Source: Actinomyces massiliensis 4401292
Lineage (GTDB): Bacteria > Actinomycetota > Actinomycetes > Actinomycetales > Actinomycetaceae
Direction of reading: 5' to 3'
Length of the DNA stretch: 64,000 bases
Assembly: GCF_000269805.1 (NCBI RefSeq)
Contig: NZ_JH711481.1
Location: 1,253,279-1,317,278 of the forward strand
Under the pieces are notes generated by a model, which had not been told where the DNA came from, searched no databases, and saw only the letters and a program-made list of their open reading frames with translations. This document shows, one piece after another, positions 8,670 to 17,744 of this stretch (its first letter is position 1; each line of letters starts with the position of its first letter). The translations under genes and the position numbers were made by a program.

Positions 8670-9649
8670 CCGTCTCGGAGGGCGGCTCCGTCCTCGTCGA
8701 GGGCCTGACGATCGCCATCCCGACCTACCGCAGGCCCGATGCCGTGGTGTGCGCTGTGCGCGGCGCGCTCGCTCAGGCCGCTGCTGCGGCTGGAGCCGCG
8801 GGCGTGTCTGGCGATGCCGCTGAGGTCGTCGTGATCGACAACGATCCTTCGGCGTCGGCGCGGTCGGCCGTGAGCGCGCTGCGCGCCGATGCGCCCGAGG
8901 GGGTGGGCCTGCGCTACGTCGTCGAGTCGCGCCCCGGCGTCGCCGCAGTGCGCAATCGGGCCCTGGACGAGGCCACCGGCCGGCTGCTGCTCTTCATCGA
9001 CGACGATGAGGAGCCGGAGCCCGGTTGGCTCGCCGCACTGCTCGCGACCTTCGCGGACACCCGGCCCGCCGCCGTCGCCGGGCTCGTCGTGCCGGTCTAC
9101 GACAGCGAGCCCGATGCGTGGGTGCGTGCGGGCGCCTTCTTCGAACGGCGCACCTGGCCGACGGGCACACTGCGCCCCGTTGCCGCGACCAATAACCTGT
9201 TGCTCGATCTTCGCTTCGTGCGGGATCACGGCCTGCGCTTCGACGAGGCCTTCGGCGCCACCGGCGGGGAGGACACGCTGTTCACCCGTCGCCTGGTGGC
9301 GGCGGGGGGAGAGATCCGGTGGTGCGACGACGCCCGCGTGCGCGATCACGTGCCGGTCGCCCGTCTGGGGCGGGAGTGGATTCTCAGACGTCAGCGCACC
9401 CATGCGGCGACCGCGGTGCGCGTCGATCTCGCCCTGGCCGGACCGGGGCTGCATGTCGCCGGACGCACGAGGGCGCTGGGCGGCGGCCTTATGCGGGTGC
9501 TGCTCGGCTCGGCGCGCACCGGCCTCGGGCTGCTCAGCGGATCTCTGACGCATCGGGCGCGGGGCGCGCGCCTCGTGGCTCGCGGGCGAGGGATGGCCGC
9601 CGCCTCCGTGGGGCGCGGGGTGCACCGGGAGTACGGCCGGGCGGGCTGA
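8666..9649 (+). CDS. GT2 glycosyltransferase, second of a tandem pair
   Basis: The ATG at 8666 overlaps the previous stop (ATGA). The 327-residue protein opens with GLTIAIPTYRRPDAVVCAV. It carries VRNRALDEATGRLLLFIDDD (donor/metal site) and FGATGGEDTLFTRRLVAAGG, nearly the same acceptor motif as its upstream neighbour. It lacks the acidic insert of the neighbour. The two probably transfer successive related sugars. The 3' end is followed within 35 bp by the first 22-bp-period array. Confidence 0.85.
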   Translation: MTVSEGGSVLVEGLTIAIPTYRRPDAVVCAVRGALAQAAAAAGAAGVSGDAAEVVVIDNDPSASARSAVSALRADAPEGVGLRYVVESRPGVAAVRNRALDEATGRLLLFIDDDEEPEPGWLAALLATFADTRPAAVAGLVVPVYDSEPDAWVRAGAFFERRTWPTGTLRPVAATNNLLLDLRFVRDHGLRFDEAFGATGGEDTLFTRRLVAAGGEIRWCDDARVRDHVPVARLGREWILRRQRTHAATAVRVDLALAGPGLHVAGRTRALGGGLMRVLLGSARTGLGLLSGSLTHRARGARLVARGRGMAAASVGRGVHREYGRAG

Positions 9650-9683
9650 CGCCCGGAGCCGCCGGGACGCCGGCCCCATTCGC

Positions 9684-9825
9684 CGAGATCGGTCGTACTC
9701 GGCGTCGAGATCGGTCCGCTTCCGGCTCGAGATCGGTAGCAATCCGTGCCGAGATCGGTCCGGTTCCGCCTCGAGATCGGTAGCAATCCGTGCCGAGATC
9801 GGTCCGGTTCCGCCTCGAGATCGGT
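9684..9825 (+). repeat. 22-bp-period tandem array, locus A (7 units)
   Basis: The 10-mer CGAGATCGGT occurs at 9684, 9706, 9728, 9750, 9772, 9794 and 9816: exactly every 22 bp. The 12-base interval varies among CGTACTCGGCGT, CCGCTTCCGGCT, AGCAATCCGTGC and CCGGTTCCGCCT, all keeping a TCCG-like centre. The array starts 34 bp after the GT2 stop and reads in the sense of that gene. The same element occurs at 10349-10402 (minus) and 45802-45889 (plus). Confidence 0.9.
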
Positions 9826-9905
9826 CGTACTCCGGTGCGGGGTGGGATATCTCGGGGCTGGGAGAGCTGGATGAGTCGGGTTTTCACCGTTGCGGGCCGG
9901 CTCTG

Positions 9906-9988
9906 CCGGTGCTCGCGTGTGCCCGGGTGGTGGTTCGGGCGACGTCGGCACTATCGACGCCGCCGACCGGTGCTCGCGTGTGCCCGGG
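9906..9988. repeat. Pair of 22-bp direct repeats
   Basis: A 22-base sequence starting CCGGTGCTCGCGTG and ending TGCCCGGG occurs at 9906-9927 and again at 9967-9988. The rest of 9826-10140 shows no credible coding sequence or recognisable RNA gene. Confidence 0.6.
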
Positions 9989-10140
9989 GCGGTCGTCACC
10001 GCAATTACTCAGCATGAAAAACCTTGTCCTGATGCCCGCGCCCGGCAGGGGCGGTCGATGGTGCACACTCGCCCATGCCCTGCGTCGGTGGGAACCGCGG
10101 AATCATGCGGAAAAGTAATTTTGGTGGCGACCATGGGCCT

Positions 10141-10180
10141 GCTCCCATGTGCGTAGCCCCCCCTCACCGCACATGGGAGC
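10141..10180. terminator. 13-bp perfect inverted repeat, possible bidirectional terminator
   Basis: GCTCCCATGTGCG (10141-10153) is the exact reverse complement of 10168-10180, with a 14-base loop rich in C. It lies between convergent genes. CCCATGTGC recurs at about 10262. I saw no gene in 10181-10348, which is A/C-rich and unlike the flanks in base composition. Confidence 0.45.
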
Positions 10181-10348
10181 CCGACCACCACGCACCATGA
10201 TCATCAGAAAAGCCCATCATTCCAACAAAAAACAGCACCCACCCCGCAAAGATCCCGCTCTCCCATGTGCAACACCCAAGACACCCACACCCACCAGGCA
10301 CGCCACACCCCACACAACCAACCCACCACAAACTCGAACCGGAATACG

Positions 10349-10402
10349 ACCGATCTCGACGCGGAGATGTACCGATCTCGGCACGGGTTACGACCGATCT
10401 CG
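10349..10402 (-). repeat. 22-bp-period tandem array, locus B (3 units)
   Basis: On the minus strand CGAGATCGGT occurs at 10402-10393, 10380-10371 and 10358-10349, again exactly 22 bp apart. The first unit lies inside the 3' end of the polymerase-like gene and encodes its last residues, Arg-Arg-Asp-Arg-Ser. The other two follow the stop. Orientation relative to the gene matches loci A and C. Confidence 0.88.
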
Positions 10403-11794
10403 GCGGGGCGAGGGCGGGCTCTGTCCTGGAGGTTGGTCAGGACTCTGCTGCAGGCACAGGGCGGTCCCCGCGGCGATGGTCAGGTAGGGCGGCAGCACGA
10501 GCAGCGGGCCGATGGCCGCGTTCATGACCATGAGCAGCACGGCGAAGAGCAGCCATGACCGCAGATGGGCGGTCCCCAGGTTCTCCCACAGGGCGCGCAG
10601 GCCCAGCCAGACCACGAACAGCAGGAGCGCCGCACCGGGCAGCGACAGGGCTATCCAGATGTCCGCCAGGCCGGAGTGCAGCTCGAAGCCGTGCCCGAAC
10701 ATGTAGTTGTGGACGTACCCGTTGTTGGGGTTGTAGTTTACGGACGCCATGCCCTGCATGGCGGTGCGGACATCCTCGTAGCGGGGCTGGAGTCCCGCGC
10801 CGTAGCCCCATGGACGGTGGGTCAGCAGGGCCCAGGATGCGCCCAGCTCGGGGCGCGCCGCGATGAGGAGATTGCTGCCATGCAGCTGCGTCGTGGTGCG
10901 CTCCTGGACGTCCGGTCCCAGATATCCGGCTATGGCCGCGGCCACAACACCGAGAATGGCCACTCCCGCCAGTCCCGGCAGCAGCAGAATGTGGCGGACG
11001 CGCAGGCGTCCGGGCGACAGCACCGTCGTGCTGAGGCTGCTCGAGATGATCTGCCAGACCAGCAGCGTGATGATGAGAACGAACATCCCGGTTGCGCCGC
11101 GGGAGTCGTGAACCAGGTAGATGCCGCCCAGCGCCAATGCGGCGACAAGCTGTCCGCCGCGGCCGAACCGTTGCGACATGGCCAGAACCACGACGCTGAC
11201 GGCGGCGCCCAGGTCGAGTTTCCACGGGTTGTCCGAGGTCTGCAGGAGGTGGAGGTTGCCCAGGATGGCGCCGGTGCCGAAGGCGATGACGGCGCCTTCC
11301 AGCCCGAGCCGCTCACGGCCCCACACGAAGGCGGCGACGGAGGCGGGCAGGCTCGCGGCCAGGAGCAGCTGTGTGCGCTGATTGGCGGCGATGATGGTGA
11401 AGTCCTCGTAAGCGGCGAGGGACAGCGCCCATCCGGCCGCCGTTGCGAGCAGGGCGAGGATGAGCAGGAGGGCGAATCGTCGCGATGTGCGCACGGCCGA
11501 CCAGGTGATGGGAAGAGACGCCAGGGCGACGCAGTCGCTGATGAAGATCCCGCCGGTGATCTCGGTGCGCCAGCCCACCAGGACGAGCAGGACTGCCGCG
11601 AACCAGGGCTCCCAGACCCAGCGGGCCGGGGCCTCGGAGGTTGCATCGCCCCCCGTGTCCGCAGACCCCGCGGTGCGCGCCCGCAGGTCCTCGTCCAGGG
11701 GAGTCGCGGCGGGTGCTGCACTGGTCGCCGACGCGGCGGCCACCGCTGTGATGCCCCTGGAGGGCGAGGCGGGGAAGGGGACGCCTCCCATCAC
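10388..11794 (-). CDS. O-antigen polymerase/ligase-like membrane protein
   Basis: The 468-residue polytopic protein has about 55 hydrophilic N-terminal residues, then about 11 membrane spans. A long extracytoplasmic loop runs from about residue 300 to 380 (ELGASWALLTHRPWGYGAGL then NPNNGYVHNYMFGHGFELH). This topology, with one large late loop bearing Arg and His, is that of the Wzy/WaaL (O-antigen ligase) family. It would polymerise or transfer lipid-linked glycan on the outer face of the membrane. It starts with GTG-ATG overlapping the stop of the Wzz-like gene, a polymerase and chain-length regulator pairing that supports the call. Confidence 0.72.
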   Translation of the reverse strand: MMGGVPFPASPSRGITAVAAASATSAAPAATPLDEDLRARTAGSADTGGDATSEAPARWVWEPWFAAVLLVLVGWRTEITGGIFISDCVALASLPITWSAVRTSRRFALLLILALLATAAGWALSLAAYEDFTIIAANQRTQLLLAASLPASVAAFVWGRERLGLEGAVIAFGTGAILGNLHLLQTSDNPWKLDLGAAVSVVVLAMSQRFGRGGQLVAALALGGIYLVHDSRGATGMFVLIITLLVWQIISSSLSTTVLSPGRLRVRHILLLPGLAGVAILGVVAAAIAGYLGPDVQERTTTQLHGSNLLIAARPELGASWALLTHRPWGYGAGLQPRYEDVRTAMQGMASVNYNPNNGYVHNYMFGHGFELHSGLADIWIALSLPGAALLLFVVWLGLRALWENLGTAHLRSWLLFAVLLMVMNAAIGPLLVLPPYLTIAAGTALCLQQSPDQPPGQSPPSPRRDRS

Positions 11795-12834
11795 GTCAGC
11801 GGCGCGGACGGCGGCCCGGACGGCGAGCCCCCGAAGCCGCTCGGGCCGAAGCTCGATGGCGCCGACGACGCGGCGCCCGCACTCCCGCCGGCTCCAGCGG
11901 CGCGGGCAACGCCACCAACGCCGCCAACGCCCCCGCCGGTTCCGGTGGCGCGGGCAACGCCGTCGAACCCGCCGGCGGTGCCGATCCTTCTGACCTCGCC
12001 TAAGCCGCCGCTCGCGGCCCTGTCGCGGCCGCCGGCGCCCCTGGGACCGCCGCCGACCGCCCTGCCGACGCTCCTGACGCCCCCGACGCCACTGATGCCG
12101 CTGACGCCGCTTGCGGCGGCGCCGAAGCCTTCAGCGCCCGCGTCCGCAGCGGTGTTGATGCCGGTGATGCCGGCAACATCCATCTCGGGCGCCGTGGCCG
12201 CATGACCGGCCGTCCGACGAGTCGCCGTGGGCGAGGCCGAGGCCGGCGGGTTCAGCTTGCTCATGAACAGGGCCGTCATGACGCCGAGAACCCCTCCCAC
12301 GACTCCGCCGATGAGGGTGTAGCGCGTGCGCGACGGTCCCGATGGCGAGGTCGGCAGCGAGGCGGGGTCGATGTCGGTCAGGGTCAGGGTGACCTCTTCC
12401 TTCTGAATGGACATGGTGCTGATCTCGCCGCGCAGGGCCTTGATCTCCCCCTGAGCGATGGCCTGGGCGTCCTGCGGCGAGGACGCCTGCGCGGTGACGT
12501 CGATGATGAGGCTGTTCGTCGGGTTCGACAGCTTGACGGCGCCGGCGACCTTGCTCCGGTCCACGCCGGTGGAGGACGAGACTCTGTCCACGACGGACTG
12601 GGACGTGCCGATCTCCACGAGCGTGGGCATGATGTTCGTGATCACTGAGGAGGCCGAGGAGACCGAGTGGGTCCCGTCCCCGCCGTCGGCTGCCACGAGC
12701 GCCTTCGTGTGCGAGGAGTAGACCGGCGGGCTGAGCAGCGCAACGGCGAGTCCGATGATGGCGCCCAGGACGATGTGCGCCAGCGCAAGCGGTGCGTGTC
12801 GGCGCAGCGCACTCACGATCTGATCAGGCTCCAT
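11791..12834 (-). CDS. Wzz-like polysaccharide chain-length determinant with Gly/Ala-rich tail
   Basis: The ATG at 12834 is preceded by GAGGAGA. Residues 12-34 form the first membrane span (LALAHIVLGAIIGLAVALL), residues 35-170 the extracytoplasmic Wzz domain, and residues 172-192 the second span (YTLIGGVVGGVLGVMTALF). No BY-kinase Walker motifs are present. Residues 200-347, predicted cytoplasmic, are a Gly/Ala/Ser-rich low-complexity tail (GISGVGGVRSVGR, GGGVGGVGGVARAAGAGG), unusual for the family and encoded by imperfect short repeats. It would set glycan length together with the polymerase-like gene. The 149 bp upstream, to the glpK stop, should hold its promoter. Confidence 0.75.
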   Translation of the reverse strand: MEPDQIVSALRRHAPLALAHIVLGAIIGLAVALLSPPVYSSHTKALVAADGGDGTHSVSSASSVITNIMPTLVEIGTSQSVVDRVSSSTGVDRSKVAGAVKLSNPTNSLIIDVTAQASSPQDAQAIAQGEIKALRGEISTMSIQKEEVTLTLTDIDPASLPTSPSGPSRTRYTLIGGVVGGVLGVMTALFMSKLNPPASASPTATRRTAGHAATAPEMDVAGITGINTAADAGAEGFGAAASGVSGISGVGGVRSVGRAVGGGPRGAGGRDRAASGGLGEVRRIGTAGGFDGVARATGTGGGVGGVGGVARAAGAGGSAGAASSAPSSFGPSGFGGSPSGPPSAPLT

Positions 12835-12983
12835 TGTGTCTCCTCGCCTTCGGCTGTTCGCGTCCCGAGGACCATCGCGACCTCCCCCGCGACCAGTACC
12901 CGAGTACCCGAGTAAATGGCCATCGCGAGGAGGGCGGGTCGTGCTGTCTCGATGGTGGGCAGTCGCCCGGGACGAATAAGAGG

Positions 12984-14549
12984 CTACTCGACGACGTCGT
13001 CATCGACCCAGTCCAGGGTACGCGTCACAGCCTTCCTCCAGTTGCGGAATAGACGCTCCCTTTCGGCGGCGTCCATGGCGGGATCCCAGCGTCGGCCCTC
13101 CGCCCAGTTGGCGACGACGTCGCCTATGCCCGACCAGAAGCCGACTGCGATGCCGGCGGCATAGGCGGCGCCGAGCGCTGTGGTCTCGGTCACCTTCGGG
13201 CGCACCACCGGTACACCGACCTGATCGGCCTGGAACTGCATGAGCAGTTCGTCACGGGTCATGCCCCCATCGACCTTCAGCTCCTGGAGGGTCGTGCCGG
13301 AGGCCTCGGCGTCCCGATTCATCGCCTCGAGCACCTCGCGGGTCTGGAAGGCGGTCGCCTCCTCCACGGCGCGAGCGAGGTGCCCCTTGTTGACGTAGCG
13401 GGTCAGGCCCACCAGGGCGCCGCGCGCATCGGGGCGCCAGTGCGGGGCGAAGAGCCCTGAGAAGGCGGGCACGAAGTAGGCGCCGCCGTTGTCGTCCACC
13501 GATCGGGCCAGCGCTTCGATGTCCCGGGAGTGGGTGATGATGCCCAGGTTGTCGCGCAGCCACTGCACCAGTGACCCGGCGACTGCGATCGACCCCTCCA
13601 GGGCGTAGACGGGCGGTTCGCCCTCGATCTGGTAGCACACGGTCGTCAGCAGGCCGTTGCGGCTGCGCACCGGGGTGGCGCCGGTATTCATGAGCATGAA
13701 GCAGCCGGTGCCGTAGGTGCTCTTGGCCTGCCCCACCTCGAAGCACGCCTGGCCGAAGGTCGCCGCCTGCTGATCGCCCAGGATTCCGGCGATGGGGGTG
13801 TCGATGAGCAGGCCGTTCTTGCGGCCCAGCCCGAATATCCCCGAGCTCGGCCTGATGGTCGGGAGCATGGAGGCGGGGATGCCCATGTCCGCGCAGATCT
13901 CAGGGTTCCAATCCAGGGTGTCGATGTTCATCAGCATGGTGCGCGAGGCGTTGGTGACGTCCGTGGCGTGCACGCCGCCGGTCGCTCCGCCGGTCAGGTT
14001 CCACAGCACCCAGCTGTCCATGGTGCCCATGAGGAGCTCGCCGGCCTCGGCGCGCTCGCGGGCCCCCTTCACGTTCTCCAGCACCCAGGCGACCTTCGGG
14101 CCGGCGAAGTAGGTGGCCAGGCCCAGCCCCACGCGGTCCTTGTAACGGTCGTAGTCGGGGGAGCCGTCGGGTTCGGGGGCGGCGGCCGCCAGGCGGTCGC
14201 AGATCTTCTGCGTGCGGGTGTCCTGCCACACGATGACGTTGTAGACGGGCTCGCCGGTGGTCCTGTCCCACACGACGGCGCTCTCGCGCTGGTTGGTGAT
14301 TCCCACAGAGGCGATCTCGTGGCGGTTGACCTCGGCCTTCGACAGGACGCCGGCCACGACCGAGCGCACATTGGCCCAGATCTCCGCGGCATCGTGCTCG
14401 ACCCAGCCGGCTCGCGGAAGGATCTGGGCGTGCTCCTTCTGGGCGACGGCGACGATCTCGCCGTCGTGGTTGAACAGGATGGCGCGCGACGAGGTCGTGC
14501 CCTGATCGATGGCCAGGACGTACTTCTTGTCGGTCTTCATGCCGGTCAC
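12984..14549 (-). CDS. glpK: Glycerol kinase
   Basis: It phosphorylates glycerol to sn-glycerol 3-phosphate with ATP in the cytoplasm. The FGGY-family signatures are clear: [16 protein letters not shown] at the N-terminus, [14 protein letters not shown], and [20 protein letters not shown] in the middle. The C-terminal FGGY motif region is [20 protein letters not shown]. Length (521 residues) is normal for the family. A GTG start at 14549 follows AAAGGAC by six bases; an ATG three codons later is spaced too far. It lies downstream of glpD on the same strand, with a 123-bp gap. Confidence 0.96.
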   Translation of the reverse strand: MTGMKTDKKYVLAIDQGTTSSRAILFNHDGEIVAVAQKEHAQILPRAGWVEHDAAEIWANVRSVVAGVLSKAEVNRHEIASVGITNQRESAVVWDRTTGEPVYNVIVWQDTRTQKICDRLAAAAPEPDGSPDYDRYKDRVGLGLATYFAGPKVAWVLENVKGARERAEAGELLMGTMDSWVLWNLTGGATGGVHATDVTNASRTMLMNIDTLDWNPEICADMGIPASMLPTIRPSSGIFGLGRKNGLLIDTPIAGILGDQQAATFGQACFEVGQAKSTYGTGCFMLMNTGATPVRSRNGLLTTVCYQIEGEPPVYALEGSIAVAGSLVQWLRDNLGIITHSRDIEALARSVDDNGGAYFVPAFSGLFAPHWRPDARGALVGLTRYVNKGHLARAVEEATAFQTREVLEAMNRDAEASGTTLQELKVDGGMTRDELLMQFQADQVGVPVVRPKVTETTALGAAYAAGIAVGFWSGIGDVVANWAEGRRWDPAMDAAERERLFRNWRKAVTRTLDWVDDDVVE

Positions 14550-14672
14550 GGGGTGTCCTTTCGCGTCGTTGCGGCGACTGTATGCGACTGGGCAGCGACT
14601 GGGCAGCGCGGGAAGCGTCGGACGGGCGCGGTGCGCCCGCGGACTGCGCGGGCCGCCGGGACGCGAGGGCGA

Positions 14673-16421
14673 TCAGATCGCGCGGGTCAGGCGGGCGGCG
14701 GCCTCGGCGTCGGAGGTGTCCTCCTCGGCCGCGGCGATCTGGGCGACGCGCTCGGCGTAGGCCGTCCGCTCGGCCTCGACCTCAGCCTCTGACCAGCCCA
14801 GCAGCGGCGCCATCACCGCCAGGACCTCGGCGGCGGCCCCCAGACCCCGGTCGCGGTGCTCGATGTCCAGGCGCACGCGCCGCAGCAGGACGTCGTCGAG
14901 GTGGGCGGCACCCTCGTGGGTGACGGCCCAGGCGACCTCGGCGCGCAGGAAGGCGGGCGCCTCGCCCAGCGGCCGCCCCAGGGAGGGGTCGTCGTCGATG
15001 GAGTCCAGCAGCGCCGGGAGCTCGTCGCCGTAGCGGTCCAGCAGGTGGGTGACCCGCGCCAGGGTCCAGCCGCGCTCGCGGGCGATGGCGCCGGCCCGTG
15101 CGGCCAGGGCGCGGTATCCGGCGGCTCCCACCAGAGGCAGGCGCGCCGTCGCGCTGGGGTGGGCGCGGGCCAGGGCCTCGCCCAGGGCGTGGTCGACAGC
15201 GTCGGCGGCCATGACGCGGTAGGTCGTCAGCTTGCCCCCGGCGATCGCCGTCAGCCCGGGCGCCACGCGCGTGACCGTGTGCTCGCGGGAGACCTTCGTG
15301 CTGGCCGCCAGTCGGTTGTCCGCGCCGGGCTTGAGTCGGGGCTGGAGCAGCGGGCGCAGCCCCGCGTAGACGCCGATGATGTCATCGCGACTCAGGGGTC
15401 GGGACAGCACCTCGTTGGCGTGCTGGAGGATGTAGTCGATGTCCGCGGCCGTGGCCACCGGCTTGGCGACATCCTCGGTCCACGGGGTGTCGGTGGTGCC
15501 GATGACCCAGTAGCGCGGCCACGGGATGATGAACAGGACGGACTTCTCGGTGCGCAGGAAGATCCCGGTCTCGGCGTCGATGGCCGCCTTGGGGACGACG
15601 ATGTGGACGCCCTTGGAGGCGAGCACCTTCAGGCCTCCCGCGTCGGTGGCCAGGTTCTGGGTGTCCTCGGTCCACACGCCGGTGGCGTTGATCGTACGGG
15701 CGGCGCGGATCTCATGAGTGGCCCCGGTCTCCAGGTCGGTGACGGCTGCGCCGGTGACCGTTCCGCGCGCGTCCTTCAGGAAGCCGGTCACCCGTGCGCG
15801 GCTGACTGCGAGCGCGCCCAGGCCCACGGCGGTGCGGATGAGGTCGATGACGAGGCGGGCGTCGTCCACGCGGGCGTCGTAGAAGCGGATCGCCCCGATG
15901 AGCCTGGAGGGATCGAGGGCCGGGGCGAGTGCGCGCGCACCCTTGCGGCCCAGGTGCTTCTGGATCGGGACGGTGCGGTGCCCGCGGGCGCCGGCCAGCG
16001 CCAGGGCGTCGTAGACGCCCACGCCGACCGCCGAGTAGGAGCGCTCGCAGTGGTGCGTGAGCGGCCATAGGAAGGGCTGGGCCTTGACCAGGTGCGGGGC
16101 GATGGTCTCGAGCAGGCGACCGCGCTCGCTCAGGGCCTCGCGGACCAGGGGGAGGTCGAGCTGGTAGAGGTAGCGCAGGCCGCCGTGGACGAGCTTGGAG
16201 GACCACGAGGAGGTTCCCGAGGCCCAGTCGCCCATCTCCACCACGCCGGTGCGCAGGCCTCGGGAGGCCGCGTCCAGGGCGATGCCGGCGCCGGTGATCC
16301 CTCCGCCGACGACGAGAATGTCGAGTCCCTCCTCGCGGTTCATCTCCTCCAGTGCGGCGGCGCGCTGCTCGCGCGTCAGGCGCGTCAGGACAGTGGCCTC
16401 CGGGGCGGTCGGCACGTGCAT
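14673..16421 (-). CDS. glpD: Glycerol-3-phosphate dehydrogenase (FAD, aerobic type)
   Basis: This flavoenzyme oxidises glycerol 3-phosphate to dihydroxyacetone phosphate at the membrane, feeding electrons to quinones. It has the FAD-binding Rossmann motif DILVVGGGITGAGIALDAAS, the family signature SSKLVHGGLRYLYQLDL, and VIGTTDTPW later. The C-terminal DAO_C domain is present. The start at the ATG at 16421 is supported by AGGAG seven bases upstream; in-frame codons further upstream would add a spurious extension. The 582-residue length is normal. With glpK it makes a two-gene glycerol pathway, divergent from the SorC-type regulator. Confidence 0.95.
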   Translation of the reverse strand: MHVPTAPEATVLTRLTREQRAAALEEMNREEGLDILVVGGGITGAGIALDAASRGLRTGVVEMGDWASGTSSWSSKLVHGGLRYLYQLDLPLVREALSERGRLLETIAPHLVKAQPFLWPLTHHCERSYSAVGVGVYDALALAGARGHRTVPIQKHLGRKGARALAPALDPSRLIGAIRFYDARVDDARLVIDLIRTAVGLGALAVSRARVTGFLKDARGTVTGAAVTDLETGATHEIRAARTINATGVWTEDTQNLATDAGGLKVLASKGVHIVVPKAAIDAETGIFLRTEKSVLFIIPWPRYWVIGTTDTPWTEDVAKPVATAADIDYILQHANEVLSRPLSRDDIIGVYAGLRPLLQPRLKPGADNRLAASTKVSREHTVTRVAPGLTAIAGGKLTTYRVMAADAVDHALGEALARAHPSATARLPLVGAAGYRALAARAGAIARERGWTLARVTHLLDRYGDELPALLDSIDDDPSLGRPLGEAPAFLRAEVAWAVTHEGAAHLDDVLLRRVRLDIEHRDRGLGAAAEVLAVMAPLLGWSEAEVEAERTAYAERVAQIAAAEEDTSDAEAAARLTRAI

Positions 16422-16498
16422 GCGCGGGCTCCTGGTCGAACGGGGCAAGGGGTTCCTCAACTCAGGATCGCCGCTTCATGAGATGATGGGCAAGCCGA

Positions 16499-16514
16499 AT
16501 GCACGAATGTGCAT
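16499..16514. promoter_or_regulatory. Palindrome ATGCAC-GAAT-GTGCAT, candidate operator
   Basis: Perfect 6-bp arms around GAAT lie in the 114-bp gap between divergent glpD and the SorC-type regulator gene, about 20 bp before the regulator start. The place and symmetry suit autoregulation and glp control by that regulator. No expression data are available, so this is inference. Confidence 0.45.
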
Positions 16515-16535
16515 CCATGAGCCGGCAGGGGAGGG

Positions 16536-17744
16536 ATGATGCGCACCATGCAGTCGCCCCCGTCGGCCCAGTCGGCTCAGCCTGCCCCGTCGGCCCAATC
16601 AGTCCCCCGGGGCGGGCCGTCGGCCTCTCGGGGCGGGACGCGCAAGTCGCCGGCCCTGGACGGCGCTACCGCCGCGGGCGCGGCGGGCTCAGCGGGCGCC
16701 GCCCCCGTGCCGGAGCGCGTGACCGCCGAGGACCGGCGAGTCTTCGAGGCCGCCTCCATGTACTACGCCCAGGCCGAGACCATGGAGGTCATCGCCCGCC
16801 ATCTGGGCTGCTCGCGCTCAACGGTCTCGCGCCTGCTCGCCCGGGCACGGCGTGAGGGCGTGGTGCGGATAGAACTGTCCCGTCCCGGCGGGACGGGCGG
16901 TCTCGAGGCGCGCTTCGGGACCGAATTCGGCGTGCGGGCGCACATCGTGCCCGTGCGCGAGGGGACCACCGAGATCCATCGTCTCCAGCAGGTCGCCGCC
17001 GTCGCCGCCTCCCGTTTCGTCGAGCTCGTCGGCGAGCTCGCGCAGACCGCCGCGGGCGGCGGGGAGCCGGAGGGGGCCGGCAGTGGGCCGGGGCTCGTCG
17101 TCGGCGCGGCTTGGGGGACGACCATGAGCGAGGTGGCGGCGGCGCTGCCGGCCAGGCGCGTCCCCGGTCTGACGATCGTTCAGCTCAACGGCGCCTCCGA
17201 CCCCGTGCACGAGGGTCCCTCGGCCGGACAGATGCTGTCCTTGATGGGAGAGTCTCTAGGGGCGCGCACGATCGGTTTCCCGGTGCCGGCCTTCTTCGAC
17301 CGGGCCGCCACCCGTCGGGCCATGTGGCAGGAGCGCTCGATCAAGCGCGTCCTGTCAGTTGCGGCCGCGGCGCGCCTGGCCGTCTTCGGCGTGGGCACGC
17401 TGGAAACCGGCACCGGCGCCCTGCCCAGCCAGGTCTACGCCGGCGGGCATCTCACCCGTTCCGATCTCGCCACTGCTCGGCGCGAGGGCGTCGTCGGCGA
17501 CGTCTGCACCGTGCTCCTGAGAGGGGACGGCACCTGGAGTGACATCGACCTCAATGCTCGTGCCACCGGCCCGACGCCCGTTCGGCTGGCGGGCATTCCG
17601 CGCAGACTGTGCGTCGTGGCCGGTACCGGGAAGGCCGGCGCCTGCTTCGCGGCGCTGCGCGCCCGTGTGGCCACCGACCTCATTGTCGACGACGCCACCG
17701 CCCGCGCGGTGCTGTCTCTCAGCCAGCGGAAGGAGACTCCATGA
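16536..17744 (+). CDS. SorC/DeoR-type sugar-phosphate responsive regulator
   Basis: The 402-residue protein has a low-complexity Ser/Pro/Ala N-terminus (about 60 residues), then the helix-turn-helix AETMEVIARHLGCSRSTVSR at about residues 75-95. A SorC-type sugar-binding domain follows (VVGAAWGTTMSEVAAAL, IVQLNGA, GDVCTVLLRGDG, IPRRLCVVAGTGK). SorC-domain regulators bind phosphorylated sugars or polyols. Its divergence from glpD-glpK suggests it controls them in response to glycerol 3-phosphate or dihydroxyacetone phosphate. AGGGGAGGG abuts the ATG at 16536; ATG at 16539 or 16548 is possible. Its stop overlaps the next start (ATGA). Confidence 0.88.
   Translation: MMRTMQSPPSAQSAQPAPSAQSVPRGGPSASRGGTRKSPALDGATAAGAAGSAGAAPVPERVTAEDRRVFEAASMYYAQAETMEVIARHLGCSRSTVSRLLARARREGVVRIELSRPGGTGGLEARFGTEFGVRAHIVPVREGTTEIHRLQQVAAVAASRFVELVGELAQTAAGGGEPEGAGSGPGLVVGAAWGTTMSEVAAALPARRVPGLTIVQLNGASDPVHEGPSAGQMLSLMGESLGARTIGFPVPAFFDRAATRRAMWQERSIKRVLSVAAAARLAVFGVGTLETGTGALPSQVYAGGHLTRSDLATARREGVVGDVCTVLLRGDGTWSDIDLNARATGPTPVRLAGIPRRLCVVAGTGKAGACFAALRARVATDLIVDDATARAVLSLSQRKETP

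Noticed and set aside
9684-9825. CRISPR array
   Set aside because: Repeats are 10 bp with 12-bp intervals, the intervals recur between units and loci, and no cas gene is present.
9534-10066. Arg/Ser/Asp-rich reading frames (DRSR- and GPIS-like peptides) across the 22-bp arrays
   Set aside because: A 22-bp period cycles through all three frames, so every frame stays open by construction; no start, SD or family supports a protein.
10019-10180. Structured RNA (6S, RNase P or a riboswitch)
   Set aside because: I could not match any conserved core; only a 13-bp hairpin is clear. A covariance-model search would decide.
10565-12205. Long plus-strand frame opposite the polymerase and Wzz-like genes
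   Set aside because: Composition is that of an antisense shadow; the minus-strand genes have membrane topology and coupled starts.
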